Shown here piece by piece: positions 1-11,600 of a stretch of 64,000 nucleotides of DNA. The stretch comes from Grammothele lineata (Eukaryota > Basidiomycota > Agaricomycetes > Polyporales > Polyporaceae). The position numbers and the translations under genes were made by a program. The stretch lies in assembly GCA_002150815.3 (NCBI GenBank), contig NDFF03000401.1, forward strand, positions 62,001 to 126,000. Reading direction: 5' to 3'. The notes under the pieces were generated by a model. The model saw only the letters and a program-made list of their open reading frames with translations. It was not told the origin of the DNA and ran no database searches. Within the stretch, counting starts at the first letter, position 1. Each line of letters opens with the position of its first letter.

Positions 1-740
1 GATCACCGGGCGAGAGATGGACTTCATCGAGCTCTCCATCATCGCCGCACCATACTGCGAAACCACAAGAAATAAACCGCAAGATCGGTCAGCCACCGTC
101 CCCATCACTGGGTACCGAACGCCCAGTATCTCCGTGAACGCACCTTGACGACCCTAGAGCTCGCCTTGCTCTGCTCGTACGCCCTTAGGGCGGTGTTCAC
201 GAGCGGGATGTTCGACACGCGCGACAGGCTCTTCCACTCCTCCCCTGCACCCGCAGCCGTGTCCCTGTCCGACGCCGACGCCGTCATCTCCGCGTCCTCG
301 TCCTCCCTTCCCCTTCTCCCCCTCCTCCTCTCCTGCACCGGTTCCCGACCGGGGTCGTGGACGTCCTCCTCCATCAGCGATGGCGACGGCAGGGACGGGG
401 AGGAGGTGGCAGAAGTGATGGAGAGTGCGGGCGTCGTCTGGAACGCTACATGCGCAAACGCAAAGGAAAGAGCGGTTGAGTTAAGCACAGTCACATTCAC
501 CAAAAACGATCATATGCGGGGTACATGAAGCGGCAGACGCAAGCGAGGACGCAAAAACATTGAGAAGCGATCAAGCGAGAGGCGAGGGGGGAAGAGGGGA
601 TGTAGGGAAACCGTTGGGGAAAGAGACCGAGACCGGGACTCACAGGTCGAGGGCGAGCTCGCATTATTGTTTCCGCTGCGCATGTCTCCGAGCGCGCGGA
701 CGGCGATGCGCACGGACTCGTCCTGGTCGGCGAGGGCCAT
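1..740 (-). CDS. OPI1: Opi1-family transcriptional regulator, partial (5' part)
   Basis: The gene is truncated by the left edge. Three exons fit: 740-644, 445-144 and 54-1, with GT-AG introns and continuous phase, giving about 151 residues. The start is MALADQDESVRIAV, typical of the family. Residues about 114-151 carry the most conserved Opi1 block (SRVSNIPLVNTALRAYEQSK, then YGAAMMESSMKSISRPVI). Between these lies a low-complexity acidic and Arg-rich linker. In yeast, Opi1 represses inositol/choline-responsive phospholipid genes and is held at the ER by phosphatidic acid; basidiomycete roles are less defined. The remainder of the protein (leucine zipper, activator-interaction region) would lie left of the window. 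Family assignment is firm; orthologous function is inferred. Confidence 0.88.
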
Positions 741-1482
741 CGTGCGTGGCGGGCGGGGGCGGGGGCTACGAGGACGAGGAGGAGAAGCAGATACTCGGCG
801 GGGCAGACGAGATGAGATGAGAATAGACGAGAGAGAGAAAGCAAGGGCGAGAGAAGGGCGCGTGCGGAGCCCGAGGCCTTCTTCGCAATCGTTGGGGAAG
901 ACCGCACGCAGCTGATTTCCCCTCTTCGCTTTCACGTGCCTCCCCCTCCCAATTCATATCTTATCGAGGCGCCCGTTCCCTCCGCCGCCTTAGCCACGCC
1001 TGGCCGCCGGCGAGGCTCCCCTCCATCCCTTCCGTTCACACGCGCGACCGCGAGGGTGGGCAGGGGTACAAGGTGCCATATAGAAAAGGGAACGGGACTA
1101 TGTCATCGACAATAAAACAGCTCTACACTACGCGCGGCGTACATACACGCATAATAAGGGTTCCGGGCGCAAGGTGATGCCTATACAATATCCAACAGTC
1201 CGTCCCAACCTGGACACACGACAAACAGCACACATACGCAACAAGACACGGCGCATAGCAGGACACGGGGGCCATAACGCTCGAGAGGGATGGAGGTGAA
1301 GGGGGACACATAACGACACACATAACAGGCAGAACAGAGCGGGGGTGGAGGGGAGAAGGGGATAGGGTGAGAGGAAGGGAGGGAGAACGATATGCACATT
1401 TTGTCCACACACCATGCGCGTGCGCCATGCCTCGCCGCAATAGCCTATAATCATACCGCCTCACGCGCGCACGGACTCACGC
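741..1482. other. Intergenic region between OPI1 start and GATA-factor stop
   Basis: No gene is supported here. It holds the presumed OPI1 promoter and the 3' flank of the GATA-factor gene. At about 954-965 there is TATCTTATC (GATAAGATA on the minus strand), a candidate GATA-factor site roughly 220 bp upstream of the OPI1 start. The rest is GC- and purine-rich without a recognisable feature. Confidence 0.5.
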
Positions 1483-4417
1483 TCACTCGCGCGGCGCGCC
1501 CTGAGCCGCCGGGGGCGCGACGTGCCACACCGGCGCACCCTCCCTTGCACCCTTCTCCTGCCTCGCTAGGGGCACAGCCGCCGCAGGGGCGTCAGAGGCC
1601 GACGCACCTTCGCCGGACTGCGGTGGTTGCGACGACTCCTGCGAAGGAGGCGGAGCGGGCGCGGCCGCGGCCGCCGCGCGCATCTCGTCCAGCCCGCGCT
1701 TGACGCCCTGCATCATTCGATCCGTGCGCTCGAGCATGTCTTCGAGCCGTTTGCGCTCCTCGGCGAGTATGCGATAGTGGTGGTCGAGCTCTGCGACGCT
1801 CGGAACGTGCGGGATGCCCTCGACCATCGGAGGGGGCGGGGGCATAGGTCCACTATGGTAGAACGAGGGGCCGACAGGTCCGGGGAAGGGCGCGGGCGGG
1901 TGACCGGGGACGTGGAGCGGGGGGATGCCGTACGGCACGCCAGGAGGGGGCGCTGTCATCGCCTGTTGCGCGAGGGGCGAGTGCGTCCTGCTCGGCACAC
2001 CCGAGCCTGAGCGGACGTAGCTAGGAGGAGGGGGCGGGACGCCCCCGTACTGGCTACTCATCAGGCTCGTCACGACCTCCGAACCGAGCGCGGCGATGAG
2101 CCCGGGCAGGGCCTGGGTATGAGGGAAGGGATTTCCGCGCGGCGCACCAGGGCCGTACCGCTCCAGGTCTTGCAAGTGCTGGCCGTCTATCCCCTGCATC
2201 ATCGTCTCTCCCCACTGCGCCGCCTGCGTGATGTTGCTGCCCTCCCTCGACGGCCCTCCGGCGGTAGCACGCCCAGCAGTCCGACGCGCCTTCCGCGGCT
2301 TGCCCTCCTCTTCGTCGTCGTCAACGTCCATGCCCTCCGCGTCCTTGTCACGCGCCTTCGACGCGCGGGGCCGACGCGTCCGCTTCTTCGGCTGCTCCTC
2401 CTCGCTCTCCGTCTGTGCGCCGGCTGAGCCGGAGGGTAGGGCGCGCCCGACGCTTGCCAGCACCTCAGCAGCGGCTTGGTCCGTCATACGGTCTTGCGGG
2501 GTGGGAGAGCTTGGCGCACCGGGCGCGGCCGGGACGCGTTTTCTCCGCTTGATGACCGTCTTCTTCATCGAGTTCGGCCGGTGCGTACCGTGCAGCTTGA
2601 AGTACAAGCCTGTTGGACGTGGCAGGAGAAGGCGGGAAGGGAGGGAATTCGACGTCAGCGCGAAAGGTCGACACCCAGGGATTTCAACACGTGGGGAGTG
2701 CCCAAATTCCAACGGCGTCATCCAGTCTGGCCAGGCTTACCCCATGGACCGCTCATCCCGCCCATTGGGCGACAGGCAACCGCCGTCGCGGTCGCCGGCG
2801 AAGACGTCGGGCCAATGAGAGATCAGACGCGTACACGCTATCTGATAAGATATCACCCGGCCGAGCTCCGACGCGAGATCGCATCTGGCCGCCAGACGCC
2901 GTTTGAGCGCTTACACACGGCGAGCAAACAGTGTGGACAAAGACACTTGCTCGCCGCGTGTCGCAGGGCAGAAAAAGGGGTGCGAGATTGAGATGGGGAA
3001 CGGTAGACACGTACCACAAGCATTGCAAATATTGTTCCCAACATCGTCCCTACGCCACAGGGGGGTTGTGCTTGTGCCGCAGTTGGCGCAACTGAGCGCG
3101 CCGACCTGGCTCCGTACCCTTGACCGGCTGTTGGACGGGGCTTGCGGAGCGATGACGGGCGACGACTCTGGACCCGACGTTTCCATTCCCTGCTCTGGCG
3201 GGACCGCCGCGACGTCGGCTTTCGGTGCGGGAGTCTGCCCGCTAGCAGACTCTAAAGTTCCTGCTTGGAGGGCGTTGTTATAAGTGGGGCATCCATCGCA
3301 AGCGGACGTGCCTCCAGTGCCGTCACAGCGGCCATCCCCGGGGCAAGTCCCGCCTGGATGTTTCTGCCCGGGTGTGCGTGGAACGTCGGCCGACTGGCCT
3401 TTGAGGGTAGGGGATGCAGCAGGAGTTGGCATCGTAGATGGTGAAGCGGTGCGGCGGCTCTGATCCTGGTTTTGAGCCTGGGTCTGGGTCTGGGCTTGGG
3501 ACTGGAAGGGACTAGGGGAGACGGCCTGTTTGGCGTTCGGATGTGTCGCTGACTGGAGTGTTGATGTGCGCCCGAGAGACAGAGGTCGAGGGACGTGCTT
3601 TGTCCTGAAGTAGAGGCCTAGGGAAGAGACAGAGATAAGTCAAGTGGGCGATGAGACGCATTGCAGGGCGGCGATGATATCAGTGTGAGTGGCACGCCAT
3701 GAGCAGGAGTGCAGGCACATCGCAGGAAAGAGCGTCCACAGTTAGTGGATCGGTCGAAAAAGAAGGCACGTCCCGTATTCGTGATTCCACGAACCAGGCG
3801 CATCGGTATATCATGCAGAAAGGCGGCGAGGTGGGGGCGAGGAGCCATGTCCGCATGCCTGTCACCCAACATGCGCTCGACGCATAGATGCAGCAAGGAA
3901 TCGATGATTGCCTCCGGGTGCACGAACGCGTAGGACACGTGGCGCAGGAGGCGGATCATAGCGTCCCTCGACCCCAGACGGGAGATGAAAACGAGAAGCC
4001 CGATATCTGCGGTGACGATAGGACCGCTCAAAGAGAATGAAATGCCAACTCACCGCACGCGTTGCAAATCGACTTGCCGTCGTCGCCGCGCCTCCACTGG
4101 GGAGTAGTGACGGTCCCGCAGTTGGTACACGCGAGCTCGGAGTTAGCGGGCGCGTTATTCTGGTCTGCGGCGGGATCAACGGCGTCTGCAGGGCGGTCCT
4201 TGAGTGCAGGGTCGAGGGGGAATGGCGAGTTGGCGTTCCGGCCCTGTGTAGGAGGCAGGGGAGAGGGGGCAGCGAGAGGGGACGCGTCGTCGTCGTTCCT
4301 GGAGTGATCGGACGCGGGTGGGGTGTGTATGTGGCCGTTGAAGTGCAGCCTGGCAATAGATGCGAGCGCGGGATTGTGCACGCCGACGGGAGGGGACTCG
4401 AGCACGACCGGGGCCAT
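1483..4417 (-). CDS. urbs1: GATA-type iron-responsive repressor (Urbs1/SreA/Fep1 family), two zinc fingers
   Basis: Three exons (4417-4054, 3617-3015, 2609-1483) encode 697 aa in continuous phase. Two CX2C-X17-CX2C GATA fingers lie at residues about 97-121 ([19 protein letters not shown]) and 298-322 ([19 protein letters not shown]), each followed by GLYF and a basic tail. Between them, at about 210-230, is the Cys-rich block ([19 protein letters not shown]) diagnostic of siderophore/iron-uptake repressors such as Urbs1, SreA, SRE and Fep1. The C-terminus has a KRRKR basic stretch, a Pro-rich region and a heptad-like helix ([20 protein letters not shown]). The family represses iron acquisition under iron sufficiency by binding ATCWGATAA. 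Both introns are unusually long (436 and 405 nt) and split the same Gly codon after CNAC in each finger. Iron sensing itself is inferred from family. Confidence 0.93.
2840..2848 (+). promoter_or_regulatory. ATCTGATAA element inside an intron of the GATA-factor gene
   Basis: The string ATCTGATAA matches the ATCWGATAA site bound by Urbs1/SreA/Fep1-type repressors. It lies in the second intron (2610-3014) of the gene that encodes such a repressor and continues into GATATC. A chance match is possible, but the location suggests autoregulation. Confidence 0.4.
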
Positions 4418-7400
4418 TATACGAAGAGATGAGATTAAGCGGGAGTACGGTGGACGGGAAGGTATTAGTCAGACGGGGCCAGAGACGGCGGGCCGAGCTG
4501 GGAGTGGAAGGTAGAGGGCGTGGTCGACGGCGCCGAGAGGGCTGAGGACGACGGAGGGTTGTGAGCTGGACGCAGCGAGCCAGGAGAGGCCGGGGCGAGT
4601 GATGCAGGTAAAGAGACAAAACGTCAGGAGCGCGGCACGTCTTGATAAAAACCTGATAACCCACAATCTCGCCCCGCCCAGCCAATCGCAGCCCACTCAT
4701 TACCGCGCGGTGTATTTCGGCGCCTATCACCGAGATTGGGGATCTCGTCCCCTTTTATCATATCTTATCATTCCTCCTCCTCGCACGCTTCGCGGTTGGC
4801 TCGCGCTCTCGCACGACCCTCGTTAGGGCGCGCGGCCCTGGCGCACCCCCCGCCTTGTTTCGCCTCTCATCATCCAGCATAAGACGCCCCTTGTGCACCC
4901 ACCGCTCTCTGCGACGTTGCTGCCGAGTTTCAGAACTCCCAGACTCCCAGCGCAATTGAGCGGCGAAGTCGGGACAGGCGGCGACCTATTCGCAGAGGGA
5001 GATCTTATCTCCCGTCTGTTCTTGGACGCCGCTTGCGCACATACATATCTGGCTTAGCGCGCGGACGACCTCCCAGGTCATGCAACCACTCCGTCCCCGC
5101 CCAGACCCAGCCACCGCCCTGGCCCGCCACCGTCGAGCACGCGCTCGTCGTCGTCGAGACCCGACCCGGCGACGTCAGCGGCTCAGAGTACCCCCTTCTC
5201 GCGCCCCTCCAAGCGGCTCTCGGGGAGTAGAGCGGGCACGCCGGCGCGCACGTTCAGCGGTCGCCAGCGCGATTCCCAATTTCCCCGCATCATGACGAAC
5301 GCCGTCCGATCACCCAATCGCGAACGGGGGCGAGACCTGCGGAGCCCGAGGGCGTGGAAGCAATTCGGGCGGCTGTGGCCTGCGAACGCGCCTGCGCGGA
5401 TCGGCCGGAGGAGGCCACGGATCCGACTCGCAGGCTCCGTTCCAACGCGCTCTGCGCAGCCTTGTCCCCCCTCTCCGCGCCTGTCAGAAAGATAAGTCTT
5501 CTTCTTATCTCCTTGTCCTGACAGCTCTCTCACACAGCGATCACACTTTCAAGGTCGCCTAGCGGTCCCGGAGGGTTGTGGACACCAGTTGTAGCTAGAG
5601 TCGCAGCCCCTCGTGCCTCCGCTTTACCAAATCCTCTTTATCCAGGAGCTTCAAGAATCCGCTTGCCGCGCAACAAGGAACGCCAGGCGGCAGACTCGCA
5701 ACAGCATCCAGGCGCGCGCCGCGGAAACCATCAGAGCTTCCCGGCCGGCCCCGTGACGCGGAAGCATCTCAAACCGCCCAGAAATCTTTCCATCTTCGCG
5801 CGCGCCCACAGCGAGGGATCGTAAAACAGACGTGTGTCCCGAGTCGCACCTTGCTTTTAGGCTGGCAGCACCAGCTCACGAGGGCGCGGTCATGAGGCTC
5901 TAGATGATTGCACAGTACTCGTCTTTACTCATAGCTCTCTTATGATCGGTTGATGTGTCGGTTCCTGGTACTGCCTGAAGATCAGCAGGGACGCAAAAGG
6001 CACTTCGAGCGCTACGCCGGTCTGGAAGAGCCCCCGAGTCCTGATGAGAACGCGTTACGTTAGCCTTTATCGCAATGTGTACCCCAAATGACAGAGCCAG
6101 TGTCAAAATTTAGCATTAACCCCGCTGCATAGAAGTCTGTGCGCGACATGACAGTTGGGTACGATGGAAGCGGCGTATCTGTTTGTTAGACGGATACGAA
6201 CTTCTAACAATGTTCTATTATGATTTGCCACAGTTCGTGGAGGCGTGTTTCCCGTTCGAGAACCACATCCATATATACACCGGGTCGCAGACGCGCCAGC
6301 AGAGCCTCGGACGTCGCGCAAGATGGCACTATTCTTGCGTGCGCCGCCTTGAACACGATGCTCTGTTAATACGGCCTACGTGTGAGCGAATGACAGGGCA
6401 TCCGACACAACGCGGCCGAAGGAACAGCCGCAAGTCGCTATTACATGGCTGTGTTCCTCGTACGTGAGAAACGCCGGATCCCTCCCCGCGTAATTCACCG
6501 ATGACCAGCGCAAGAAAGCGGGAGGGAGCGGCGAGCCCACTCGAGCTGTGCCTGGGCGGTGGTTAAAGTGGTCCTCCGCGCGATCTGGATGGAGGACGGA
6601 TTCCGACCGGCCGTCGTCCACAATTCACCGAGGGCCAATCCGTGTCTGTGGTTTTGAACGAGCGGGGCAAACGGCGTGCTTCCAGCTCCGGTCATGGAAC
6701 GCCTCGGGTGGGAATGTTTAGGGTGGGGACCATGTGGGCGGTTGAGCGGGAAACGTACGGGTTGTTACTGGACGGACGCTTTTTAGGACACGATGTGTCT
6801 TGCGTTCGAGATCGTCCAACGGAAAGCGCCTGATTGAAGGACGAGTATGAACGCTGATGTCATCAGGGCGAGCGAGCAAAACGTGCAGAGAAGGGAACGA
6901 CATAACCGTGCGGTGCTCATTCGGAATACTTACGCTACGAGTTGACGTGTTTGGATGTTGTGTACATTATGCCGGCCGTAGTTTGAATGGCTTGCTTCTG
7001 TAACACAGTTGTAGAAGGTGATCGCGGTGTTGTGATTCGTAGCTGTTCTCGGACAATTCGGATATGCAAGGTCAGATGAACAGAAGTATTCGCTGCCCAT
7101 GTGTAGTGCAGCTCTTCACGTATCGGCTGGGCTATGTCTTTGAGTTGGTACCTGTCAGGTAAACTTGGCCGAAATCAGAGATGTGATGCGTGTGTAGAGA
7201 ATTGCTGGAAGGAGTCGACTCCCGGAGAGGCGTGTCCTCGGCAGCCGAGAGCCTACGTCACGATATAGTCCTGTAAAAAGCTGTGAAGTAAAGTCAGAAA
7301 CTTGTTTACGTACTGTAGCATAATCTATGTTTGCTATCGTCATGAAAGATGAAATTTTTTGAAAGCCTTGCTTTGAGGAACGATTCGAACAAGAGTGGAG

Positions 7401-7531
7401 GCTCGGAGTCCAGCAAGCGCCTGTGTTATGAGCGTCTAATCCACGTGGCAGAAGACGCGCGGGTGGCTTCCGGTCGATAGAGGCCAGTTTGCCCAACACA
7501 CCCGACCGGCCCCCCTCAAGCTCAAGACACC
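4418..7531. other. Long intergenic/regulatory region between GATA factor and RPL37
   Basis: About 3.1 kb with no gene I can support; open frames here are short and unlike known proteins. It is the divergent upstream region of both flanking genes. The part nearest the GATA-factor gene is dense in GATA motifs: GATAA at 4644 and 4653, TTATC at 4755, 4765 and 5005, and an inverted pair at 5491-5509. A CCAAT box sits at 4682-4686, about 265 bp upstream of the start codon. The 5900-7500 part is more AT-rich and featureless. Confidence 0.5.
5481..5524. promoter_or_regulatory. Nested inverted repeat containing paired GATAAG sites
   Basis: CTGTCAG (5481-5487) and CTGACAG (5518-5524) are inverted copies. 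Inside them GATAAG (5491-5496) and CTTATC (5504-5509) form a second inverted pair with a 7-nt spacer. The element is about 1.06 kb upstream of the GATA-factor start. A role as a binding site for a dimeric or two-finger GATA protein is inference. Confidence 0.35.
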
Positions 7532-8353
7532 ATGGTGAGTCTATGCCCGTTTTCTGCGTTCCAGACGGATGGAAGGGCTGTTCGGAGACTATGTCGAGGT
7601 TGAACGGAACAAATTGGTGGACTTGAGAGGATGGATGGGTTGGGCTTACTCCGGATGACGGGTGTTGGGTGTGATCGTCCATCCAGCGTTTCTGCGTAAT
7701 ATCTACCGTCTGAGATCGCCTGGGCTAACAACTCGGTTTATCCTGTAGACCAAAGGTTCGTGCGCGCAGAAATCGAGTGCATATGTCGGATTACGGAGCT
7801 GATCGCTGTCTGTATGTTTGGGTAACGGTGCATAGGTACCACCTCATTCGGGTGCGTCTTCATGCATTTTCCCTTGTTTCGCGCCCCCCTCATGTTTCTC
7901 TCACCCCTGCAGTAAGCGGCACACCAAGTCCCACACCCTCTGCAGGCGGTGTGGCAACCGCTCCTTCCACAAGCAGCACAAGGGTACGTTCCATCCCGAC
8001 TTTGATCCCTCCTCATGATCCCCAAGCACACGCACTCCTTTCCGACTATCCTCACCAATATATGCGAGGATATACCATGCTAACTGATATCAAACAGAGT
8101 GCGCCCAGTGCGGCTACCCCAGCGCGAAGCTCCGGTCGTACGAGTGGGGCCAGAAGGCTAAGCGCAGAAAGACCACCGGCACTGGCCGCATGCGCTACCT
8201 GAAGAACGTCTCGAGGCGGTTCAAGAACGGCTTTAGGTTCGTTACCTGACATTCTTCTCCTCATTTCACGCTCATGCTCACTTTTGTACCCTATATCTTC
8301 TCAGGGAGAACACGCGCGCCGTCAAGCGGACCAAGGCGACGACGGAGGCATGA
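7532..8353 (+). CDS. RPL37: 60S ribosomal protein L37 (eL37)
   Basis: Six exons (7532-7534, 7749-7755, 7836-7851, 7913-7983, 8098-8236, 8305-8353) join to 285 nt, 94 aa, the expected eL37 length. The product begins [18 protein letters not shown] and has the C4 zinc-ribbon pairs CRRC and CAQC, then the conserved [18 protein letters not shown] block and the [15 protein letters not shown] end. It is an rRNA-binding component of the large subunit. The first exon is the ATG alone, followed directly by GTGAGT; exons 2 and 3 are 7 and 16 nt. A 5' intron directly after the start codon is common in fungal ribosomal protein genes and may aid expression. Every junction is GT-AG and the residues across junctions match the family, so the model is firm. 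Confidence 0.95.
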
Positions 8354-8691
8354 ACGTCTGCGTCGGCCCCACGACCCGCATGACCGACTGTATTGCACGA
8401 GCTGGTTGCTCTCCTCCGCCCCGCATCGCATCGCTTTGTTCGTATATGACGTACCACCCTGTATACTGCTACCAACAATCGGCGTCCCCCGCCGTTCACC
8501 GCACAAAATACATGAGCTATGCTATGCCCCCATCATGCATTTTTGGACATATCATTCACGGCTGCTGCAGTGTCGTAACGATCCTGAGACTGACATCGGT
8601 ACTAAAAGCGCACGCACACGCGTACTCATATCCAGTAGTCGTGTAAAGCAAGTATAGAACACAACGCAGTCATCGGGTATTCTTACTGTGG

Positions 8692-11600
8692 CTACTCCCA
8701 ATCTGACATATCGCCTTGAAGCTCGTCCTCTTCCAACAGCTGCTCCTCTGTCGTTCCCGGGTGACTCGCCTGGAGGAGAATGTCCGCCAGGGTCATGCTG
8801 TTTCCCTCGATGTACACCTCTCCGTCTACGTCCCCGTCCTCGCCTCCATACCGCTCGTTGCCTCTCGCTGTTGCTTGCACCTCCTCTTTCTCGTCGAGTT
8901 CCAGCGCGTCGCTCAGACGGAGACTCGGAAGACGGGGCATGCGCACACGCTCGTACTTGTCGATGTCGAACGACTGCCGAGGCCCGCTCCGCTTCACGCT
9001 TGAGAGTAGCATCCCGCGCGTCCCGGGGGTTCGTCTCGGGGTATGACTGGGCGTATGCGGACCGCCGCCAGGAAGACGACTTCGGATAGGGTTATCGTTG
9101 TAGTCGGCCTCGGCCTCTTCCTCGGAAGGATCGGATTGGTCCTGCACGGACTCGACGATCTGGACAGAGCAGACGGATGGTGGTTCCATTAGTAAACTTG
9201 AATGAGTGGCATGCTTAAGGAAACGCACGTACCCGACGGATCTCCGCGTCCTCTCCCCGCCCGAACATCGTCGACCTCCGGGCGCGCGCGGTCGACGCAC
9301 GGCGGGACAGTCGCCTTCCTGGATCCCCCTGTCTACTGTTCTGGGACGGCCCTGAGGCGGCGCTTGGGACGCGCGCACGCTCGGGCTTCGGCGCGTCCGC
9401 GACTCGCACCTGTTTGGAGGGCGCGCGGAGCTTGGAGGTTGGTTTTCCGCTGGGAAGCGGGCGTTTGGTTTGACCCAAGTCCCGAGCGGCTCCCTGCGGA
9501 AGGCGTGATGAGGGTTGCGGAAGGCGGGACGGTGCGGTGACGGGGGGTTCCGGATCGGGGTCGTCGATGAACGGCGTGGGGTCGACCGCGAAAGGCGGTA
9601 AGAGGGCAGTACGGAGGTTTGCTATGCGCTCTTCGATGACGCTCTCCTTGGGAGGTTCCGCCAGCCCGAAGCGGGCGAGGTAAGATGCATCGGGGAGCGT
9701 CTACGCGTGGATGTCAGCGAAGCACTTGCATATCACGGAACGAGGGTTTGCTTGGTAGACGGATCGTAATTCACCTTGAAATCTACCGTCTGCAGGCCGC
9801 CTCGCCTGTCCCACAAGCTCGCGTCCAGTTGGACGCGGACTCCTTTCGGCTTCTTCTCTGTGTGATGTGAAGTGCTCCGAGTCCGTGCTTTCTCTAGCTT
9901 CTGCCGTAGCCGGGCGTGGGTGGCGTGTGCACTCGCCAATGCGTTCTGGAGGGACACATGCACCTGCTCGATGGCGGCGAGCCGGTCGGCGACTGCATGA
10001 GGAATAGACGGTCCAGTTTCTCCTTCCAGTTTTTTGGACTGCTCATCTCCGTCGGCATCCTGAGGGGGCTTCGATTTGGGAAAGAGTGAGAGGCCGAGTG
10101 TGTGCAGGTGTGAGGGGTGATGGGCCGCTGCGATAGGCAGGGGAGGGGCGGTTTCAGATCCTGCCTGTATGCGTGCGATCAGCCCGAAACCTTGCGGCAG
10201 ACGACGGTGGCTAGGGGGCGAACGTTCACACACCTGTGGCGTACTAGAGGCGGTTGGTAGAGACGAGGCAGTGGGAGCCTCTGCGGCTTCCGAGGGGGCC
10301 TTCTCGCCCAAGAGAGGACTGCCTTCGATAGAAGCAGAAGTATCCGGTAATCCGGCGAGTTCTGTGACGAGTCTCAGCGCAGCGCAGCCCTCTTCGCCCT
10401 TCCATGATCCCCGCAAGAGCAGGTCCTGCCTCCGTGAATCTCGCAATGCCAGCAGCCGGTCAGTCGTCAGGCCATCGTATTTCGCACAGGCTTCAGCAAG
10501 GTTGGGGTCCGCAATGCGCGCCTGGTATGGGAACCCGTGAGGGTGAGGGTGTACGGATGAAAAGAAGGCGAGGTAGATAGGGTGCATGCGTGTAAAGGGT
10601 GTCGAATATTGTCAATCTCGGCGCATACATCGACCAGAAAGCACGATACGCACGCGGATCACAGACAGGTCGTGTTGTCGCTGTAGCAGTGCGGCCGCGG
10701 ACCGCTCCCAATCCCGTCTCGCGGCTTGTGCTGCAGCCAGTCGGGTTGTGTACGCCTTGGGCAAAAAGGCGAGGTCGGTCTAGTGCATACCGCGTCGCCG
10801 CGTTGGTTCGACACCGAGAGCCAGCGTGCATACGAAGGCCGTGCGGTGCAGTGGCAGATGGGCGGATGCAGCCCATGCGGCGAGACATCTTCATCAGCAC
10901 AGGCCAAACGCGGAGATGAATGCGGATAGATGAACTTCGCGCACCTCACGGTCATCTGGGCCACTGAGAGAAGCAGCAGATGGCGGGCCGCTGGCAGACT
11001 TGCTCGAAGCCGTTCTGAGCGCGGCCTTGAGCACGGCGTGGCTCGAGAGGGCCAGGATCAGGCGTTCGAACCTAACAATTGCACGATCCAGGGCTGGATG
11101 AGCGATCGCCTCGCCCCGGAGAAGCGACTCAGTATCGTCCTTACCGTTCGCCGCAACACTCGTCTAGGATGGACTTGCGGACGACGATGTCCTTCCACCA
11201 CCACGCCGCACCTGGGTCGTCCGAGGACGCAGCTGAGGCTGGCCGTTTCCCCTTGGCGTCGCTGGATATAGTTGTCCCTATTGCACTTCCCGTGCCGCCG
11301 GCCTTGTGCACAATCGCATTCCGTAGAGCTTCAAGATACTTCGCCAGTGCGATCCTGAACGCGGCCGCGTCGGACGGCTGCGCGCACGGGTACGTGGGCA
11401 TGATCTGCAAGTGCCGGTGCCATGTCGACCGCGGCCCAAGTCAGTGGCGTAATTCAATAGAAAAAAAACGCGAACGTGCGCGCGCACATGCAACAACTGC
11501 ACTCACCGCTCGCGCGCGCTCCCGTCCGCCCTCGATCCTGCCCACGAGGAAGAACGCGATGTCCTCGAGCGCCTTGCTGCGCTCGCGCATGCCCCTGCGC

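Noticed and set aside
3618..4031. 137-codon open frame inside the first GATA-factor intron
   Set aside because: The flanking exons join precisely at CNAC-GLYF to complete the GATA finger, so this stretch is intronic; no similarity to known proteins.
7155..7682. 175-codon minus-strand open frame overlapping the RPL37 start
   Set aside because: No recognisable similarity, it overlaps the leader and first intron of RPL37, and composition is not protein-like.
7535..8097. Possible C/D snoRNA in RPL37 introns
   Set aside because: CTGA-like D boxes occur, but no RTGATGA C box with flanking complementarity was found in the right place.
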